A DNA stretch of 64,000 nucleotides from an uncultured Clostridia bacterium (lineage in GTDB: Bacteria; Bacillota; Clostridia; Oscillospirales; Acutalibacteraceae): assembly GCA_947623505.1 (NCBI GenBank), contig CANQGT010000004.1:62001-126000 (forward strand), read 5' to 3'. Each line of letters starts with the position of its first letter. Positions within the stretch are counted from its first letter, which is position 1. The translations under genes and the position numbers were made by a program. Shown here piece by piece: positions 36,318 through 48,339 of the stretch. The notes under the pieces were generated by a model. The model did no database searches. It saw only the letters and a list, made by a program, of their open reading frames with translations, and was not told where the DNA came from.

Positions 36318-36551
36318 TTATTCGGCCGCCTCTTCTTTTTCGGGAGCCGCCTCTTCCTTAGGAGCGGGAGCCTCTTCGTTCTTTACGTCGATGATTTCAA
36401 GATCATCGTCACACTCAAAGAAATCGTTGTCGTCATAATACGCGGGATCTTTTTTTGCCGTAAGCTTCTTTACGCCAAGATAAGCCGCCGCGGCAACGCC
36501 CGCTATCGCAACTATTGCAAGAATTATCTTAACGATTTTATTGAAATTCAT
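36318..36551 (-). CDS. Small membrane protein with acidic tail
   Basis: 77 residues from ATG 36551, preceded by GGAGGATAG; an in-frame ATG at 36566 would add five residues and has no such site. One N-terminal helix (IILAIVAIAGVAAAAYLGV, about 7-25) precedes a basic LTAKK and a strongly acidic Asp/Glu/Pro/Ala tail. Lies downstream of secA on the same strand. Family not recognised. Confidence 0.7.
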   Translation of the reverse strand: MNFNKIVKIILAIVAIAGVAAAAYLGVKKLTAKKDPAYYDDNDFFECDDDLEIIDVKNEEAPAPKEEAAPEKEEAAE

Positions 36552-36634
36552 AATTCTATCCTCCAAAGAATATGATATTTTTTACAAATTTATTATATAC
36601 CCACCGTTCGTCAAAGTCAAGCGGTAACGCCCGA

Positions 36635-39397
36635 TTATTCTTTGGACGCCTTTTCGGCAAGTTTTTCGGGAGAACCGCAGCATTTCTTGTATTTTTTACC
36701 GCTTCCGCAGGGGCACGGATCGTTGGGACCCACCTTTTTGCCCTTTCTTACGGGGGCGGTCTTAACGCTGTCGTCTCCTCCGGCGGACGCAGCCGTTACT
36801 TTCGCGACGGCTTTGCGCTCAACGTCCTCGCGCCTTTTCGGCATTATCATAAGCAGCATTTCAACTGTTTTTTCGCGTATAGCGGCCGTCATCTCGTCAA
36901 ACATATCATATGATTCGTTTCTGAACGCCACGATTGGATCCTGCTGCGCGTAGGAACGCAGGTGTATTCCCTCTTTCAAATCGTCCATCGCGTCGATATG
37001 CTCCATCCAAAGTGTATCGACATTTCGCAGAAGCACCATTCTCTGAAATTCGCCGAATATCTCGTCGCCGAGTATTGCGCGCTTGTCGTCAAGTATCTTT
37101 CTGCCCCTGTCTTTAAGCATTTGGGCTATATCGTCCACCGTCATATCGGTAAGATCCTGAAAATCGTCCGCGTCAACAAGCCAGCCTCTGTATTTTTCTT
37201 TAAGACCGCTGATATTCCAGTCCTTTTTGTCCGCGTCCTTGGCGCAGTAAATCGCAACGGCTTCGTCTATGCTTGAATCGAGCATACCGATTATCCTGTC
37301 GGAAAGATCGGTGCCCTCAAGCACCATATCGCGCTGCTTATAGATAAGCTCGCGCTGGCGGTTCATAACGTCGTCGTACTGCAAAGTGTTTTTGCGTATG
37401 CCGAAATTGCGCCCTTCCACCTTGCGCTGGGCGGATTCAACGGTTTTCGAGATCATTTTGCTCGGAACGGGCATATTTTCGTCTTCCGTAAGAGCGCCCA
37501 TTATCGATTTCATTCTCTCTCCTCCGAAAAGACGCATAAGATCGTCCTCAAGAGAAAGATAAAATTGGGATTTACCGGGATCTCCCTGTCGTCCCGAACG
37601 GCCGCGAAGCTGATTGTCGATTCTCCTTGAATCGTGGCGTTCAGTGCCGAGAATAAACAGACCGCCCGCCGCCTTGACCTTTTCGGCCTCGTCCTTTATT
37701 TCGTCCTTATATTTTGCCTCAAGCTCCCTGAAAGTGCGCCTTGCCTCAAGTATTTCCTCATCGTCCGTCTCCGCGAAGCCCGTGGCCTCGGCGATAAGCT
37801 CATCGGAATACTGCATTCTCTTCATCTCGGCTTTCGCCAGAAATTCCGAGTTTCCCCCGAGCATAATATCGGTTCCGCGCCCCGCCATATTTGTGGCTAT
37901 CGTAACGGCGCCGAGCTTGCCCGCCTGGGCGATTATCTCCGCCTCGCGCTCATGGTTTTTCGCGTTGAGTACGTTATGCGGTATCCTCTCGCGTTTAAGC
38001 ATTTTAGAGAGCACCTCGCTCTTTTCAATGCTTATCGTGCCGACGAGTATCGGCTGCCCCGCCTCGTGGCATTTCTTTATCTGCTCTATTGCGTTGTTGA
38101 ATTTTCCGCGCTCCGTCTGGAAAATAACGTCCGGCATATCTTCGCGGATAAGCGGCTTGTTCGTGGGTATCTCAACAACGTCGAGTTTGTAGATCTCGCT
38201 GAATTCGGGGGCCTCGGTAAGGGCTGTTCCCGTCATACCGGAGAGCTTTCCGTAAAGGCGGAAGTAGTTTTGGAAGGTTATTGTGGCAAGAGTTTTGCTT
38301 TCGTGCTCAACCTTAACGTTTTCCTTGGCCTCGAGCGCCTGATGCAAACCGTCGTTATAACGTCTGCCGAGCATTATACGGCCGGTAAATTCATCAACGA
38401 TAAGCACCTGCCCGTCCTTTACGACGTAATCAATATCGCGGCGCATAACGCCTATCGCCTTTATCGCCTGATTTATATGGTGAAGCAGCGTTGTGTTTTC
38501 CATATCCATAAGGTTTTCAACACCGAAACGCTCCTCGGCCTTGCGAACGCCGCTTTGGGTAAGCGTGGCCGTTTTTGCTTTTTCGTCAACGATAAAATCG
38601 CCGTCGTAAGTGGATTCGGTATCTTCCTTTTCGTCCATCTGGGCGACTTTTACCATCTTAAGGCTCCTCGCAAATTCGTTTGCCCTGGTATACATATCGG
38701 TGGACTGTTCGCCCCTGCCGCTGATTATAAGAGGAGTCCTCGCCTCGTCTATGAGTATGGAATCCACCTCGTCCACGATAGCGAACGCGTGGCCCCTCTG
38801 TACCTTTTGGGATTTATACTGAACCATATTGTCCCTAAGATAGTCGAAGCCCATCTCGTTGTTTGTGCCGTAGGTGATGTCGCAATTATACGCCTCTTTG
38901 CGCTCCTCGTTTGTTTTTTCGTGAATGATAAGCCCCGCGGTAAGCCCTAAAAAACGGTATATTTTACCCATCCATTCGCAGTCGCGCTTAGCGAGGTAAT
39001 CGTTCACGGTGACTATGTGAACGCCCTTACCCGTCAACGCGTTCAGATACGCCGGAAGAGTGGCAACAAGCGTTTTGCCCTCGCCCGTTTTCATTTCGGC
39101 TATTCTTCCCTGATGAAGAACGATGCCGCCTATTACCTGAACCTCGAAATGCTTCATTCCGACAACACGCCACGCCGCTTCGCGGCACACCGCGAAAGCG
39201 TCGGGCAGAATATCGTCAAGCGTTTCTCCCTGAGCGAGCCTTCCTTTCAGTATATCCGTTTGAGAGATAAGTTCTTTGTCGCTCATAGGCTGATATTTGC
39301 TTTCGAGCGCAAGCACCTTATCCGATGTTTTTCTGATTTTTTTTACCTCTTTTTCGGAGTAATCCCCGAATATGGCGGTAAGAAATTTTCCAGCCAT
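36635..39397 (-). CDS. secA: Preprotein translocase ATPase SecA
   Basis: 920-residue motor that drives proteins through Sec[17 protein letters not shown] (Walker A, about 104), [16 protein letters not shown] (DEAD motif region), [20 protein letters not shown] and [19 protein letters not shown] are present. The C-terminal zinc tail [19 protein letters not shown] binds SecB or lipid. Full length. Confidence 0.98.
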   Translation of the reverse strand: MAGKFLTAIFGDYSEKEVKKIRKTSDKVLALESKYQPMSDKELISQTDILKGRLAQGETLDDILPDAFAVCREAAWRVVGMKHFEVQVIGGIVLHQGRIAEMKTGEGKTLVATLPAYLNALTGKGVHIVTVNDYLAKRDCEWMGKIYRFLGLTAGLIIHEKTNEERKEAYNCDITYGTNNEMGFDYLRDNMVQYKSQKVQRGHAFAIVDEVDSILIDEARTPLIISGRGEQSTDMYTRANEFARSLKMVKVAQMDEKEDTESTYDGDFIVDEKAKTATLTQSGVRKAEERFGVENLMDMENTTLLHHINQAIKAIGVMRRDIDYVVKDGQVLIVDEFTGRIMLGRRYNDGLHQALEAKENVKVEHESKTLATITFQNYFRLYGKLSGMTGTALTEAPEFSEIYKLDVVEIPTNKPLIREDMPDVIFQTERGKFNNAIEQIKKCHEAGQPILVGTISIEKSEVLSKMLKRERIPHNVLNAKNHEREAEIIAQAGKLGAVTIATNMAGRGTDIMLGGNSEFLAKAEMKRMQYSDELIAEATGFAETDDEEILEARRTFRELEAKYKDEIKDEAEKVKAAGGLFILGTERHDSRRIDNQLRGRSGRQGDPGKSQFYLSLEDDLMRLFGGERMKSIMGALTEDENMPVPSKMISKTVESAQRKVEGRNFGIRKNTLQYDDVMNRQRELIYKQRDMVLEGTDLSDRIIGMLDSSIDEAVAIYCAKDADKKDWNISGLKEKYRGWLVDADDFQDLTDMTVDDIAQMLKDRGRKILDDKRAILGDEIFGEFQRMVLLRNVDTLWMEHIDAMDDLKEGIHLRSYAQQDPIVAFRNESYDMFDEMTAAIREKTVEMLLMIMPKRREDVERKAVAKVTAASAGGDDSVKTAPVRKGKKVGPNDPCPCGSGKKYKKCCGSPEKLAEKASKE

Positions 39398-39469
39398 TTG
39401 TTCACCTCAAAAGTGTATTTTTCCGATAGCGCCGCCGAAACGGACGCTTTTTTGCCGCACCGAAACGGT

Positions 39470-40066
39470 TTATATCCCCGCTATCCCGCTTATCGCTTTA
39501 AGCGCGCCGCCGGAAACGGCGTCCTCTGCATCGGCATCAAAGCGAAGCACAAGATTATCGGCTCCCTCTTTGATTTTAAGCGTTATATCCACGGGCGTTT
39601 CGCGCATGGAGCAGCCGTCGATGCTTTTCACAAGCACCGAAAGATTTTCATTGAGCCAGCCGTCGTCGCTCAGCTTCGGCAGAAGTTCCATAAGGGAATA
39701 CTCTTTGAGCAGCTTATCGGCAAAATCACCCGCCGCCTCCGTAAACTCTTTGTTCGTTACCGACAGCGTTACCGTGGAAGCGTCCAGATCAATCTCTTTG
39801 ATTTCATACGAAAGATTTGAAAAAATAGCCTTCCCCAGCGTAACGAACTGATCGTGCCCCTTTGAAAATGAAAGTATTTTGCTGAGCGTCGAAGATTTCA
39901 CATAAGTTTCGAGAGTTTCCGTATCATAGCTTTTTAAAGCCTTGAAAGCAACGCTGACCGTTTTCTTCACGTTGCTTTCGGTCATACTCGCGTCGGGCTT
40001 TGAACAGCCGCAGAAAAGCCCGGCAATAAGAATAAGCGCAAAAGCGATTGAAAGTAATTTTTTCAT
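39470..40066 (-). CDS. Lipoprotein, unknown function
   Basis: 198 residues from ATG 40066, preceded by AGGAGAGC; an upstream ATG at 40129 has no such site. Signal peptide LLSIAFALILIAGLFCGC with lipobox (LFCGC), so lipid-anchored at Cys20. The mature part has alternating amphipathic strands and helices (DUF-like stress/lipocalin look) with no catalytic motif. Stands upstream of secA but 73 nt away; co-transcription possible. Confidence 0.75.
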   Translation of the reverse strand: MKKLLSIAFALILIAGLFCGCSKPDASMTESNVKKTVSVAFKALKSYDTETLETYVKSSTLSKILSFSKGHDQFVTLGKAIFSNLSYEIKEIDLDASTVTLSVTNKEFTEAAGDFADKLLKEYSLMELLPKLSDDGWLNENLSVLVKSIDGCSMRETPVDITLKIKEGADNLVLRFDADAEDAVSGGALKAISGIAGI

Positions 40067-40152
40067 ATTCAAGCTCTCCTTTGTTATGTAATCAAAAGCC
40101 ATTATATAACGAATTTTCAAATATTTCAATACACGATTGTGAAAAATAAATT

Positions 40153-40198
40153 AAGAATTGCATAAAGAATTGCATATAAGGGTTTCGTATGTTATAAT
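40153..40198 (+). promoter_or_regulatory. Promoter with perfect 12-bp tandem repeat over its -35 region
   Basis: AAGAATTGCATA at 40153-40164 and again at 40165-40176. TTGCAT (40170-40175) and TATAAT (40193-40198) are 17 bp apart. Faces the cyclase gene at 40385. The 318-bp gap also has two small hairpins (near 40219-40250) and no gene. Confidence 0.55.
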
Positions 40199-40384
40199 AA
40201 CCTCAATCTCAACTTCAATTTGCTTTCGCAAATTTCCCGCGCTCTGCGCAAGGTTCCGACTTCATCGGCCGTTGATATGTTTATTAGTTGAAATCAGTCT
40301 GTTTAAATGCGATTTTTCGACAATTTTAATTTTTTTATTGACTTTTACCGTTAAAGCTGTTAAAAATGTTGATTTGAGGAAGAT

Positions 40385-40978
40385 ATGATTATTTACGATA
40401 TTTCGCCCGATATTATGAAAGCGAAGCTTTACCCCGGCGACACGGAGCCGTCGCTTAAGCGCGTAAGCGAAATGGCCGCGGGCGGCGCATATAATCTGAG
40501 CGATATAAATATGTGCCTGCACACGGGCGCTCATATCGACGCGCCTCTCCATTTTTTGGAGGACGGCTTGGGCGTTGCCGATATGCCTCTTGAAAAATTT
40601 ATGGGGAAATGCACCGTTGCCTGCGCCGAAGGCCCCATAACTGCGCAGTGGGTTGAAAAGAATATGCCGTGGAACTGCAAAAGACTGCTTATAAAATGCG
40701 GCGGGAGCGGTTATCTTATGGAAAACGCCGTTCACGAGATATGCAGATTCCGAACGGAGCTTGTGGGCATAGATTCGCTTTCCGTGGGCAGCGCGGAAAA
40801 CGAGGAGGCCGTTCACAGAGAGCTTATGTATAACGATATTGCCGTTCTTGAGGGGATCGACCTCAGCGGCGTAAAGGCGGGCGACTATTTTCTGTTCGCC
40901 GCGCCTCTTAAAATAGAAAACGCCGAAGCGTCGCCCTGCCGCGCGTTGCTTATCGATGATATTTTTTCTTTTATGTGA
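40385..40978 (+). CDS. Cyclase/arylformamidase-family hydrolase
   Basis: 197 residues of the KynB-like metal-dependent cyclase family. HTGAHIDAPLHFLEDG (about 41-56) has the metal-binding H..HxD pattern; IDSLSVGS lies later. The family includes kynurenine formamidase, but no tryptophan degradation genes are near, so the substrate is open. It overlaps the sugar transferase by 3-4 nt. Confidence 0.8.
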   Translation: MIIYDISPDIMKAKLYPGDTEPSLKRVSEMAAGGAYNLSDINMCLHTGAHIDAPLHFLEDGLGVADMPLEKFMGKCTVACAEGPITAQWVEKNMPWNCKRLLIKCGGSGYLMENAVHEICRFRTELVGIDSLSVGSAENEEAVHRELMYNDIAVLEGIDLSGVKAGDYFLFAAPLKIENAEASPCRALLIDDIFSFM

Positions 40979-41601
40979 TTGCTATGAAGGATTTTTTAAA
41001 AAAATGGTTCGCGCCTATCAAGTTCAAAAGGCTTTTTGATATTTTGGCATCTTTTTTTGCGCTGATATTGCTTTCTCCGCTTTTTCTTGTTATATGCTCA
41101 ATAAATCTTCTTACGCCGGACACAAGCGTTTTTTTCAGCCACGAAAGACGAGGCAGGCGCGGCAAACCTTTTAAAATTTACAAATTTCAGACTATGAAAA
41201 ACAACACGCCAAACCTGCCCACCAACGAGTTGAAGGATCCCGAAAAATACATTACGAAATTCGGGCGGATACTGAGAAAAACGAGCTTGGACGAGCTCCC
41301 GCAGCTTTGGAATATTCTTAAAGGCGATATGAGCTTTGTGGGGCCGCGTCCGCTTATTTCAAGTGAAATAAGAGCGCATCGGTTAAGGATAGAATACGAT
41401 GTTTACCGATTCAGGCCGGGGCTTACGGGGCTTGCGCAGATAAAAGGGCGCGACAGTATATCCCTTATGAAAAAAATGAAATACGATAAGTTCTATTGTG
41501 ATAACTGGAGTATTAAAATGGATATAGCGATACTCTTGCGTTCCGTGGGAGTCTGCCTGCGCCAGGAGGGCTTTCACGAGGGGATATATCACAGAAGATG
41601 A
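40975..41601 (+). CDS. Bacterial sugar-phosphate transferase (monotopic phosphoglycosyltransferase)
   Basis: 208 residues from GTG 40975; ATG 40984 is the alternative. One N-terminal membrane helix (IKFKRLFDILASFFALILL), then SHERRGRRGKPFKIYKFQT, the catalytic DE-like RKTSLDELPQLWNIL and GDMSFVGPRPLI motif. Such enzymes transfer sugar-1-phosphate to undecaprenyl phosphate to start glycan chains. No other glycan genes adjoin it. Confidence 0.92.
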   Translation: MIAMKDFLKKWFAPIKFKRLFDILASFFALILLSPLFLVICSINLLTPDTSVFFSHERRGRRGKPFKIYKFQTMKNNTPNLPTNELKDPEKYITKFGRILRKTSLDELPQLWNILKGDMSFVGPRPLISSEIRAHRLRIEYDVYRFRPGLTGLAQIKGRDSISLMKKMKYDKFYCDNWSIKMDIAILLRSVGVCLRQEGFHEGIYHRR

Positions 41602-41664
41602 GAGGCCGGCGCTTTTCGTTTAAAGTATTGGAAAAAGCAAAAAAATAATACGGAGTGTATTTGA

Positions 41665-44727
<3,063 letters not shown>

Positions 44728-44801
44728 GTTTCGAGCCGTTTTAAGCCGTTTCGGCAAATAAAGGCAATTTATAAACAATTATCGCATAAATGGCATTTTC
44801 C

Positions 44802-44830
44802 TTGACTTTTGGAATTATTAGTATTATATT
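44802..44830 (+). promoter_or_regulatory. Promoter of the radical SAM gene
   Basis: TTGACT (44802-44807) and TATATT (44825-44830) with a 17-bp spacer, about 80 nt before the start codon. Confidence 0.7.
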
Positions 44831-44907
44831 TGTGTTAATCGCGTTCGTGCGCTTGAACCGCCCGACGCAGTACATTTGATTTTTCTTTTTATTCTGAGGA
44901 AACGGAT

Positions 44908-46338
44908 ATGAATTCACTTAAAGAGAAAGCTATGATGTTTGCCGTTAAAGAGGCAGTTAAGTACGCGAGAAAAGACTTTATGTCAAACGCTCCGAAAATA
45001 CTTTCGCTGCTTGAAAAGGCAGACGTAAAAAGAGTAAACAGATCCACCTATGCGGGCCTGCACAAGGTTCTTGACGATCCGAACAACAACTGGATGGAAT
45101 TTGCCAGAAGCCTCGCGTGCGACACGGATCTGAACGTTCTTATGAAGCTGATACCGCCGATGATGAACGTGGCTATCAACAGCTATTCCGTTCGTATGGC
45201 GGCAATCGAGAAATACGGCTGCAACGTTCCGTGGGGAATACTTATGGATCCCACCGCGGCCTGCAATCTCAGCTGCAAGGGCTGCTGGGCGGCGGAATAC
45301 GGCTATCAGAGCCAGCTTTCCTATGACGACCTTGCCAGAATAATAAGGCAGGGCAAGGAGCTTGGCACTTATATGTATCTCTACACGGGCGGCGAGCCCA
45401 CGATGAGACGCGCCGATCTTATGCGCCTTTGCCGTGAAAATCCCGACTGCGTGTTTATGAGCTTTACGAACGGCACTCTGATTGACGACAGCTTTGCCGA
45501 CGAGATAGGCGAGGTTGGCAACTTCCTTCCCGCTTTCTCAATAGAGGGCTATGAGGAGGACAACGATTTCCGCAGAGGCGAAGGCACCTTCAAAAAATGC
45601 ACCGCCGCTATGAAACGGCTGAAGGATCGCCACATATTGTTTGGCGCTTCCCTTTGCTACACAAGCAAAAATACCGACGTACTTTCATCGGACGAATATA
45701 TGGATTGGCTTATTGATCAAGGCGTAAAGTTCGCTTGGTTCTTTACATATATGCCCACGGGCAACGGAGCCGTTACGGACCTTATGGTTTCGCCCGAGCA
45801 GCGAGCGACAATGTATAAAAAAATGCACGAATGGCGAAAGACAAAGCCCATATTCGCGCTTGACTTCTGGAACGACGGCGAATACGTTCAGGGCTGTATA
45901 GCCGGCGGCCGCCACTATTTTCATATAAATTCAAACGGCGACTGCGAGCCGTGCGCGTTCGTTCATTATTCAAACGTAAATATCAAGGATCATTCGATAC
46001 TTGAGGCGCTTCAAAGCCCGCTGTTTATGGCATACAAGAAAAATCAGCCGTTCAACAACAATATGCTTCGTCCCTGCCCCGTGCTCGATAACCCCGGCGC
46101 GATAAGCAAAATGGTTCACGAAACGGGCGCTTACTCAACGGAGATGATCCATCCCGAAAGCGCGAATGAGCTGTTTGACAAAACTATCTCCGCCGCGAAA
46201 GCGTGGAAAGTGAAAGCCGACGAGCTTTTTGACCGCAACGAATACATAACAAAACACGTTAAGGACGAAAATATGTATAATTTTGAAAAATCCGATGAGG
46301 AACGCGATTTTTCTGAATTTGAAAAAACAGCCGACTGA
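44908..46338 (+). CDS. Radical SAM/SPASM-like protein
   Basis: 476 residues. DPTAACNLSCKGCWAAEYG holds the CxxxCxxC 4Fe-4S motif (about residues 115-122). TGGEPTMRR and FTNGTLID follow. C-terminal Cys (GDCEPCAF and LRPCPVLDNP) suggest a second cluster (SPASM-like). An N-terminal helical region precedes the barrel. Substrate not evident; no small peptide precursor is seen next to it. Confidence 0.88.
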   Translation: MNSLKEKAMMFAVKEAVKYARKDFMSNAPKILSLLEKADVKRVNRSTYAGLHKVLDDPNNNWMEFARSLACDTDLNVLMKLIPPMMNVAINSYSVRMAAIEKYGCNVPWGILMDPTAACNLSCKGCWAAEYGYQSQLSYDDLARIIRQGKELGTYMYLYTGGEPTMRRADLMRLCRENPDCVFMSFTNGTLIDDSFADEIGEVGNFLPAFSIEGYEEDNDFRRGEGTFKKCTAAMKRLKDRHILFGASLCYTSKNTDVLSSDEYMDWLIDQGVKFAWFFTYMPTGNGAVTDLMVSPEQRATMYKKMHEWRKTKPIFALDFWNDGEYVQGCIAGGRHYFHINSNGDCEPCAFVHYSNVNIKDHSILEALQSPLFMAYKKNQPFNNNMLRPCPVLDNPGAISKMVHETGAYSTEMIHPESANELFDKTISAAKAWKVKADELFDRNEYITKHVKDENMYNFEKSDEERDFSEFEKTAD

Positions 46339-46355
46339 TAAATAATCTTAAAGCA

Positions 46356-46391
46356 GGGCGTGCCGAAAGGCGCGCCCGGCGGCTTTTCTTT
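46356..46391 (+). terminator. Terminator after the radical SAM gene
   Basis: GGGCG-T-GCC (46356-46364) with GAAA loop and GGC-G-CGCCC (46369-46377), then GGCGGCTTTTCTTTT. Confidence 0.75.
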
Positions 46392-46454
46392 TGCGGCAAA
46401 GCAAAACGCCTTAAAACGGGCATATTATATAAAACGGAAAAAAAGGAGTTAAAA

Positions 46455-47726
46455 ATGGATAGCGAATCTGTCCGATTGATAGCGGCAATGGTGGTGCTGG
46501 TTCTTTTCAGCGCGTTTTTTTCCTCTGCCGAAACGGCTTTTTCTTCTCTCAACAAAGTAAAATTAAAAGCGATGGGAGCAAACGGAAAGCATAAAAAAGG
46601 CATTTCGAGGGCTCTTGCCCTCGCGGACGATTACGACGTTGTGCTTTCAACAATACTGATAGGAAACAATATTGTAAATATCGCCTGCACCTCAATAGCG
46701 GCACTTGTGTTTACGGGCTTTTTCGGCGAGCAGTGGGGCGCCACCGTTTCAACCGTTGTAATGACGGTGACGGTGCTGATTTTCGGCGAGGTCACTCCGA
46801 AGCAGATAGCCAAAGAAAAGGCGGAAAGCTATGCGGTTATCATTTCCCCGATAATAAAATTTTTCATAATCCTTTTCAGTCCGCTCAATTTTTTCTTCAG
46901 GCTTTGGTCAAAGCTGCTTTCAAAGCTTTTCGGCATAAACAAGCTGAGCACCGTTACGGAGGAAGAGCTTAAAACATATGTGAACGAGGCACATTCCGGC
47001 GGAGAAATAGACGAAAACGAATCAAAACTTATACGCTCCTCGATAGAGTTTGACGATATAGACGTTTCAGATATTCTGACTCCGCGCGTGGACGTTGCCG
47101 CGGTGGACAAATACGCGTCTTTTTCAGATATAGAAAAGGTTTTTCGGGAAAACAACTACAGCAGACTACCCGTTTATATAAACGATATCGATCATATCGT
47201 AGGTATAATACATCACCGCGATTTCGAGGCGGCCAGAGAGCGCGGGCTCAAATCCCTGCGAACTGTAATGAAGCCCGTTACAACCGTTTCGCCCGATACA
47301 AAAATATCAAAGCTTCTGCGCGTTCTTCAAAAAAACAAAACGCATCTCGCCGTTGTGGTGGATGAATTCGGCGGCACGGAGGGAATTGTAACGCTTGAGG
47401 ATATTTTAGAGGAGCTTGTGGGCGAAATATGGGACGAACACGATGAAATATCGGTTGATATCGAAAAAATATCCGACACCGAATATATCGTGGACGGCTC
47501 CGCTTCGCTTGAGGATTTCTTTGAATACTTCGGTCTTTCGGAGGAGGAGCGGGATATAACCACCGTAAACGGCTGGGTAATGCTGAAAACGGAAAAAATC
47601 CCCGAAAAGGGCGACAGCTTTGAATATAAAAATCTTACGGTTCTCGTTATCTCTACCGACGGCAAGAGAGCTGACAAAATAAAAATTACTGTTTGTGAAA
47701 ACGGTGACGCGGATGTTTCTGAATAA
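46455..47726 (+). CDS. CNNM/HlyC-type membrane protein with CBS domains
   Basis: 423 residues. N-terminal DUF21 (about four helices, SAETAFSSLNKVKLKA), then two CBS motifs (LTPRVDVAAVD, DIDHIVGIIHHRDF), the DEFGGTEGIVTLEDILEELVGEI stretch and a C-terminal CorC_HlyC domain (ingested as EDFFEYFGLSEEERD). Family members act in Mg2+/Co2+ efflux or ion homeostasis. Overlaps pth. Confidence 0.92.
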   Translation: MDSESVRLIAAMVVLVLFSAFFSSAETAFSSLNKVKLKAMGANGKHKKGISRALALADDYDVVLSTILIGNNIVNIACTSIAALVFTGFFGEQWGATVSTVVMTVTVLIFGEVTPKQIAKEKAESYAVIISPIIKFFIILFSPLNFFFRLWSKLLSKLFGINKLSTVTEEELKTYVNEAHSGGEIDENESKLIRSSIEFDDIDVSDILTPRVDVAAVDKYASFSDIEKVFRENNYSRLPVYINDIDHIVGIIHHRDFEAARERGLKSLRTVMKPVTTVSPDTKISKLLRVLQKNKTHLAVVVDEFGGTEGIVTLEDILEELVGEIWDEHDEISVDIEKISDTEYIVDGSASLEDFFEYFGLSEEERDITTVNGWVMLKTEKIPEKGDSFEYKNLTVLVISTDGKRADKIKITVCENGDADVSE

Positions 47727-48318
47727 GAAAAAACAATTTGGTAAAGGCGGCCCCGATTATATTATCGCGGGCTTGGGCAATCCCGGGGCAAAATACGAGA
47801 TGACGCGGCACAACGCCGGTTTTCTCGCAATGGATTTGCTGGCGATAAATGAGGGAATAAACATAAAAAGGCTGAAATTCCACGCGCTTACGGGCGAATG
47901 CGAAATATCGGGCAAAAAATGCCTTTTGATGAAGCCGCAGACCTTTATGAACAACTCAGGAGATGCGGTGGGCGAAGCCGCGGCATTTTATAAAATCCCG
48001 CCCGAAAACATTATAATCGTTTCGGACGATATAACTCTTGATTTGGGCACGGTAAGAATAAGGCGAAAGGGCTCCGCCGGCGGCCACAACGGCCTTAAAA
48101 GCATAATAAGCCGCGTCGGCTCCGAGGAATTTCCCCGCGTAAAAATAGGCGTGGGCAAAAAACCAACGGCAGATTACGATCAGATAGAATGGGTGCTGTC
48201 AAGATTTCCCAAGGATTCGGAGCCGCAGCTGAAATCCGCCCTGCAAAACGCCGTTTCGGCAATACCCTATATCGTCGGCGGCGAAATCGACAAAGCAATG
48301 AATCTGTTTAATTCATAG
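47713..48318 (+). CDS. pth: Peptidyl-tRNA hydrolase
   Basis: About 201 residues from ATG 47713 (a GTG at 47695 is possible). It releases stalled peptides from tRNA. IIAGLGNPGAKYEMTRHNAGF has catalytic His and the Asn; KPQTFMNNSG, VSDDITL and GSAGGHNGLKSI complete the fold. Overlaps the CNNM gene and lies 21 nt before mfd. Confidence 0.95.
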   Translation: MFLNKKKQFGKGGPDYIIAGLGNPGAKYEMTRHNAGFLAMDLLAINEGINIKRLKFHALTGECEISGKKCLLMKPQTFMNNSGDAVGEAAAFYKIPPENIIIVSDDITLDLGTVRIRRKGSAGGHNGLKSIISRVGSEEFPRVKIGVGKKPTADYDQIEWVLSRFPKDSEPQLKSALQNAVSAIPYIVGGEIDKAMNLFNS

Positions 48319-48339
48319 AAATAAAGGAAAAATCATAAT

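Noticed and set aside
37634-38950. 438-codon plus-strand open frame inside secA
   Set aside because: Entirely antisense to secA with no family motifs; codon pattern of secA explains it.
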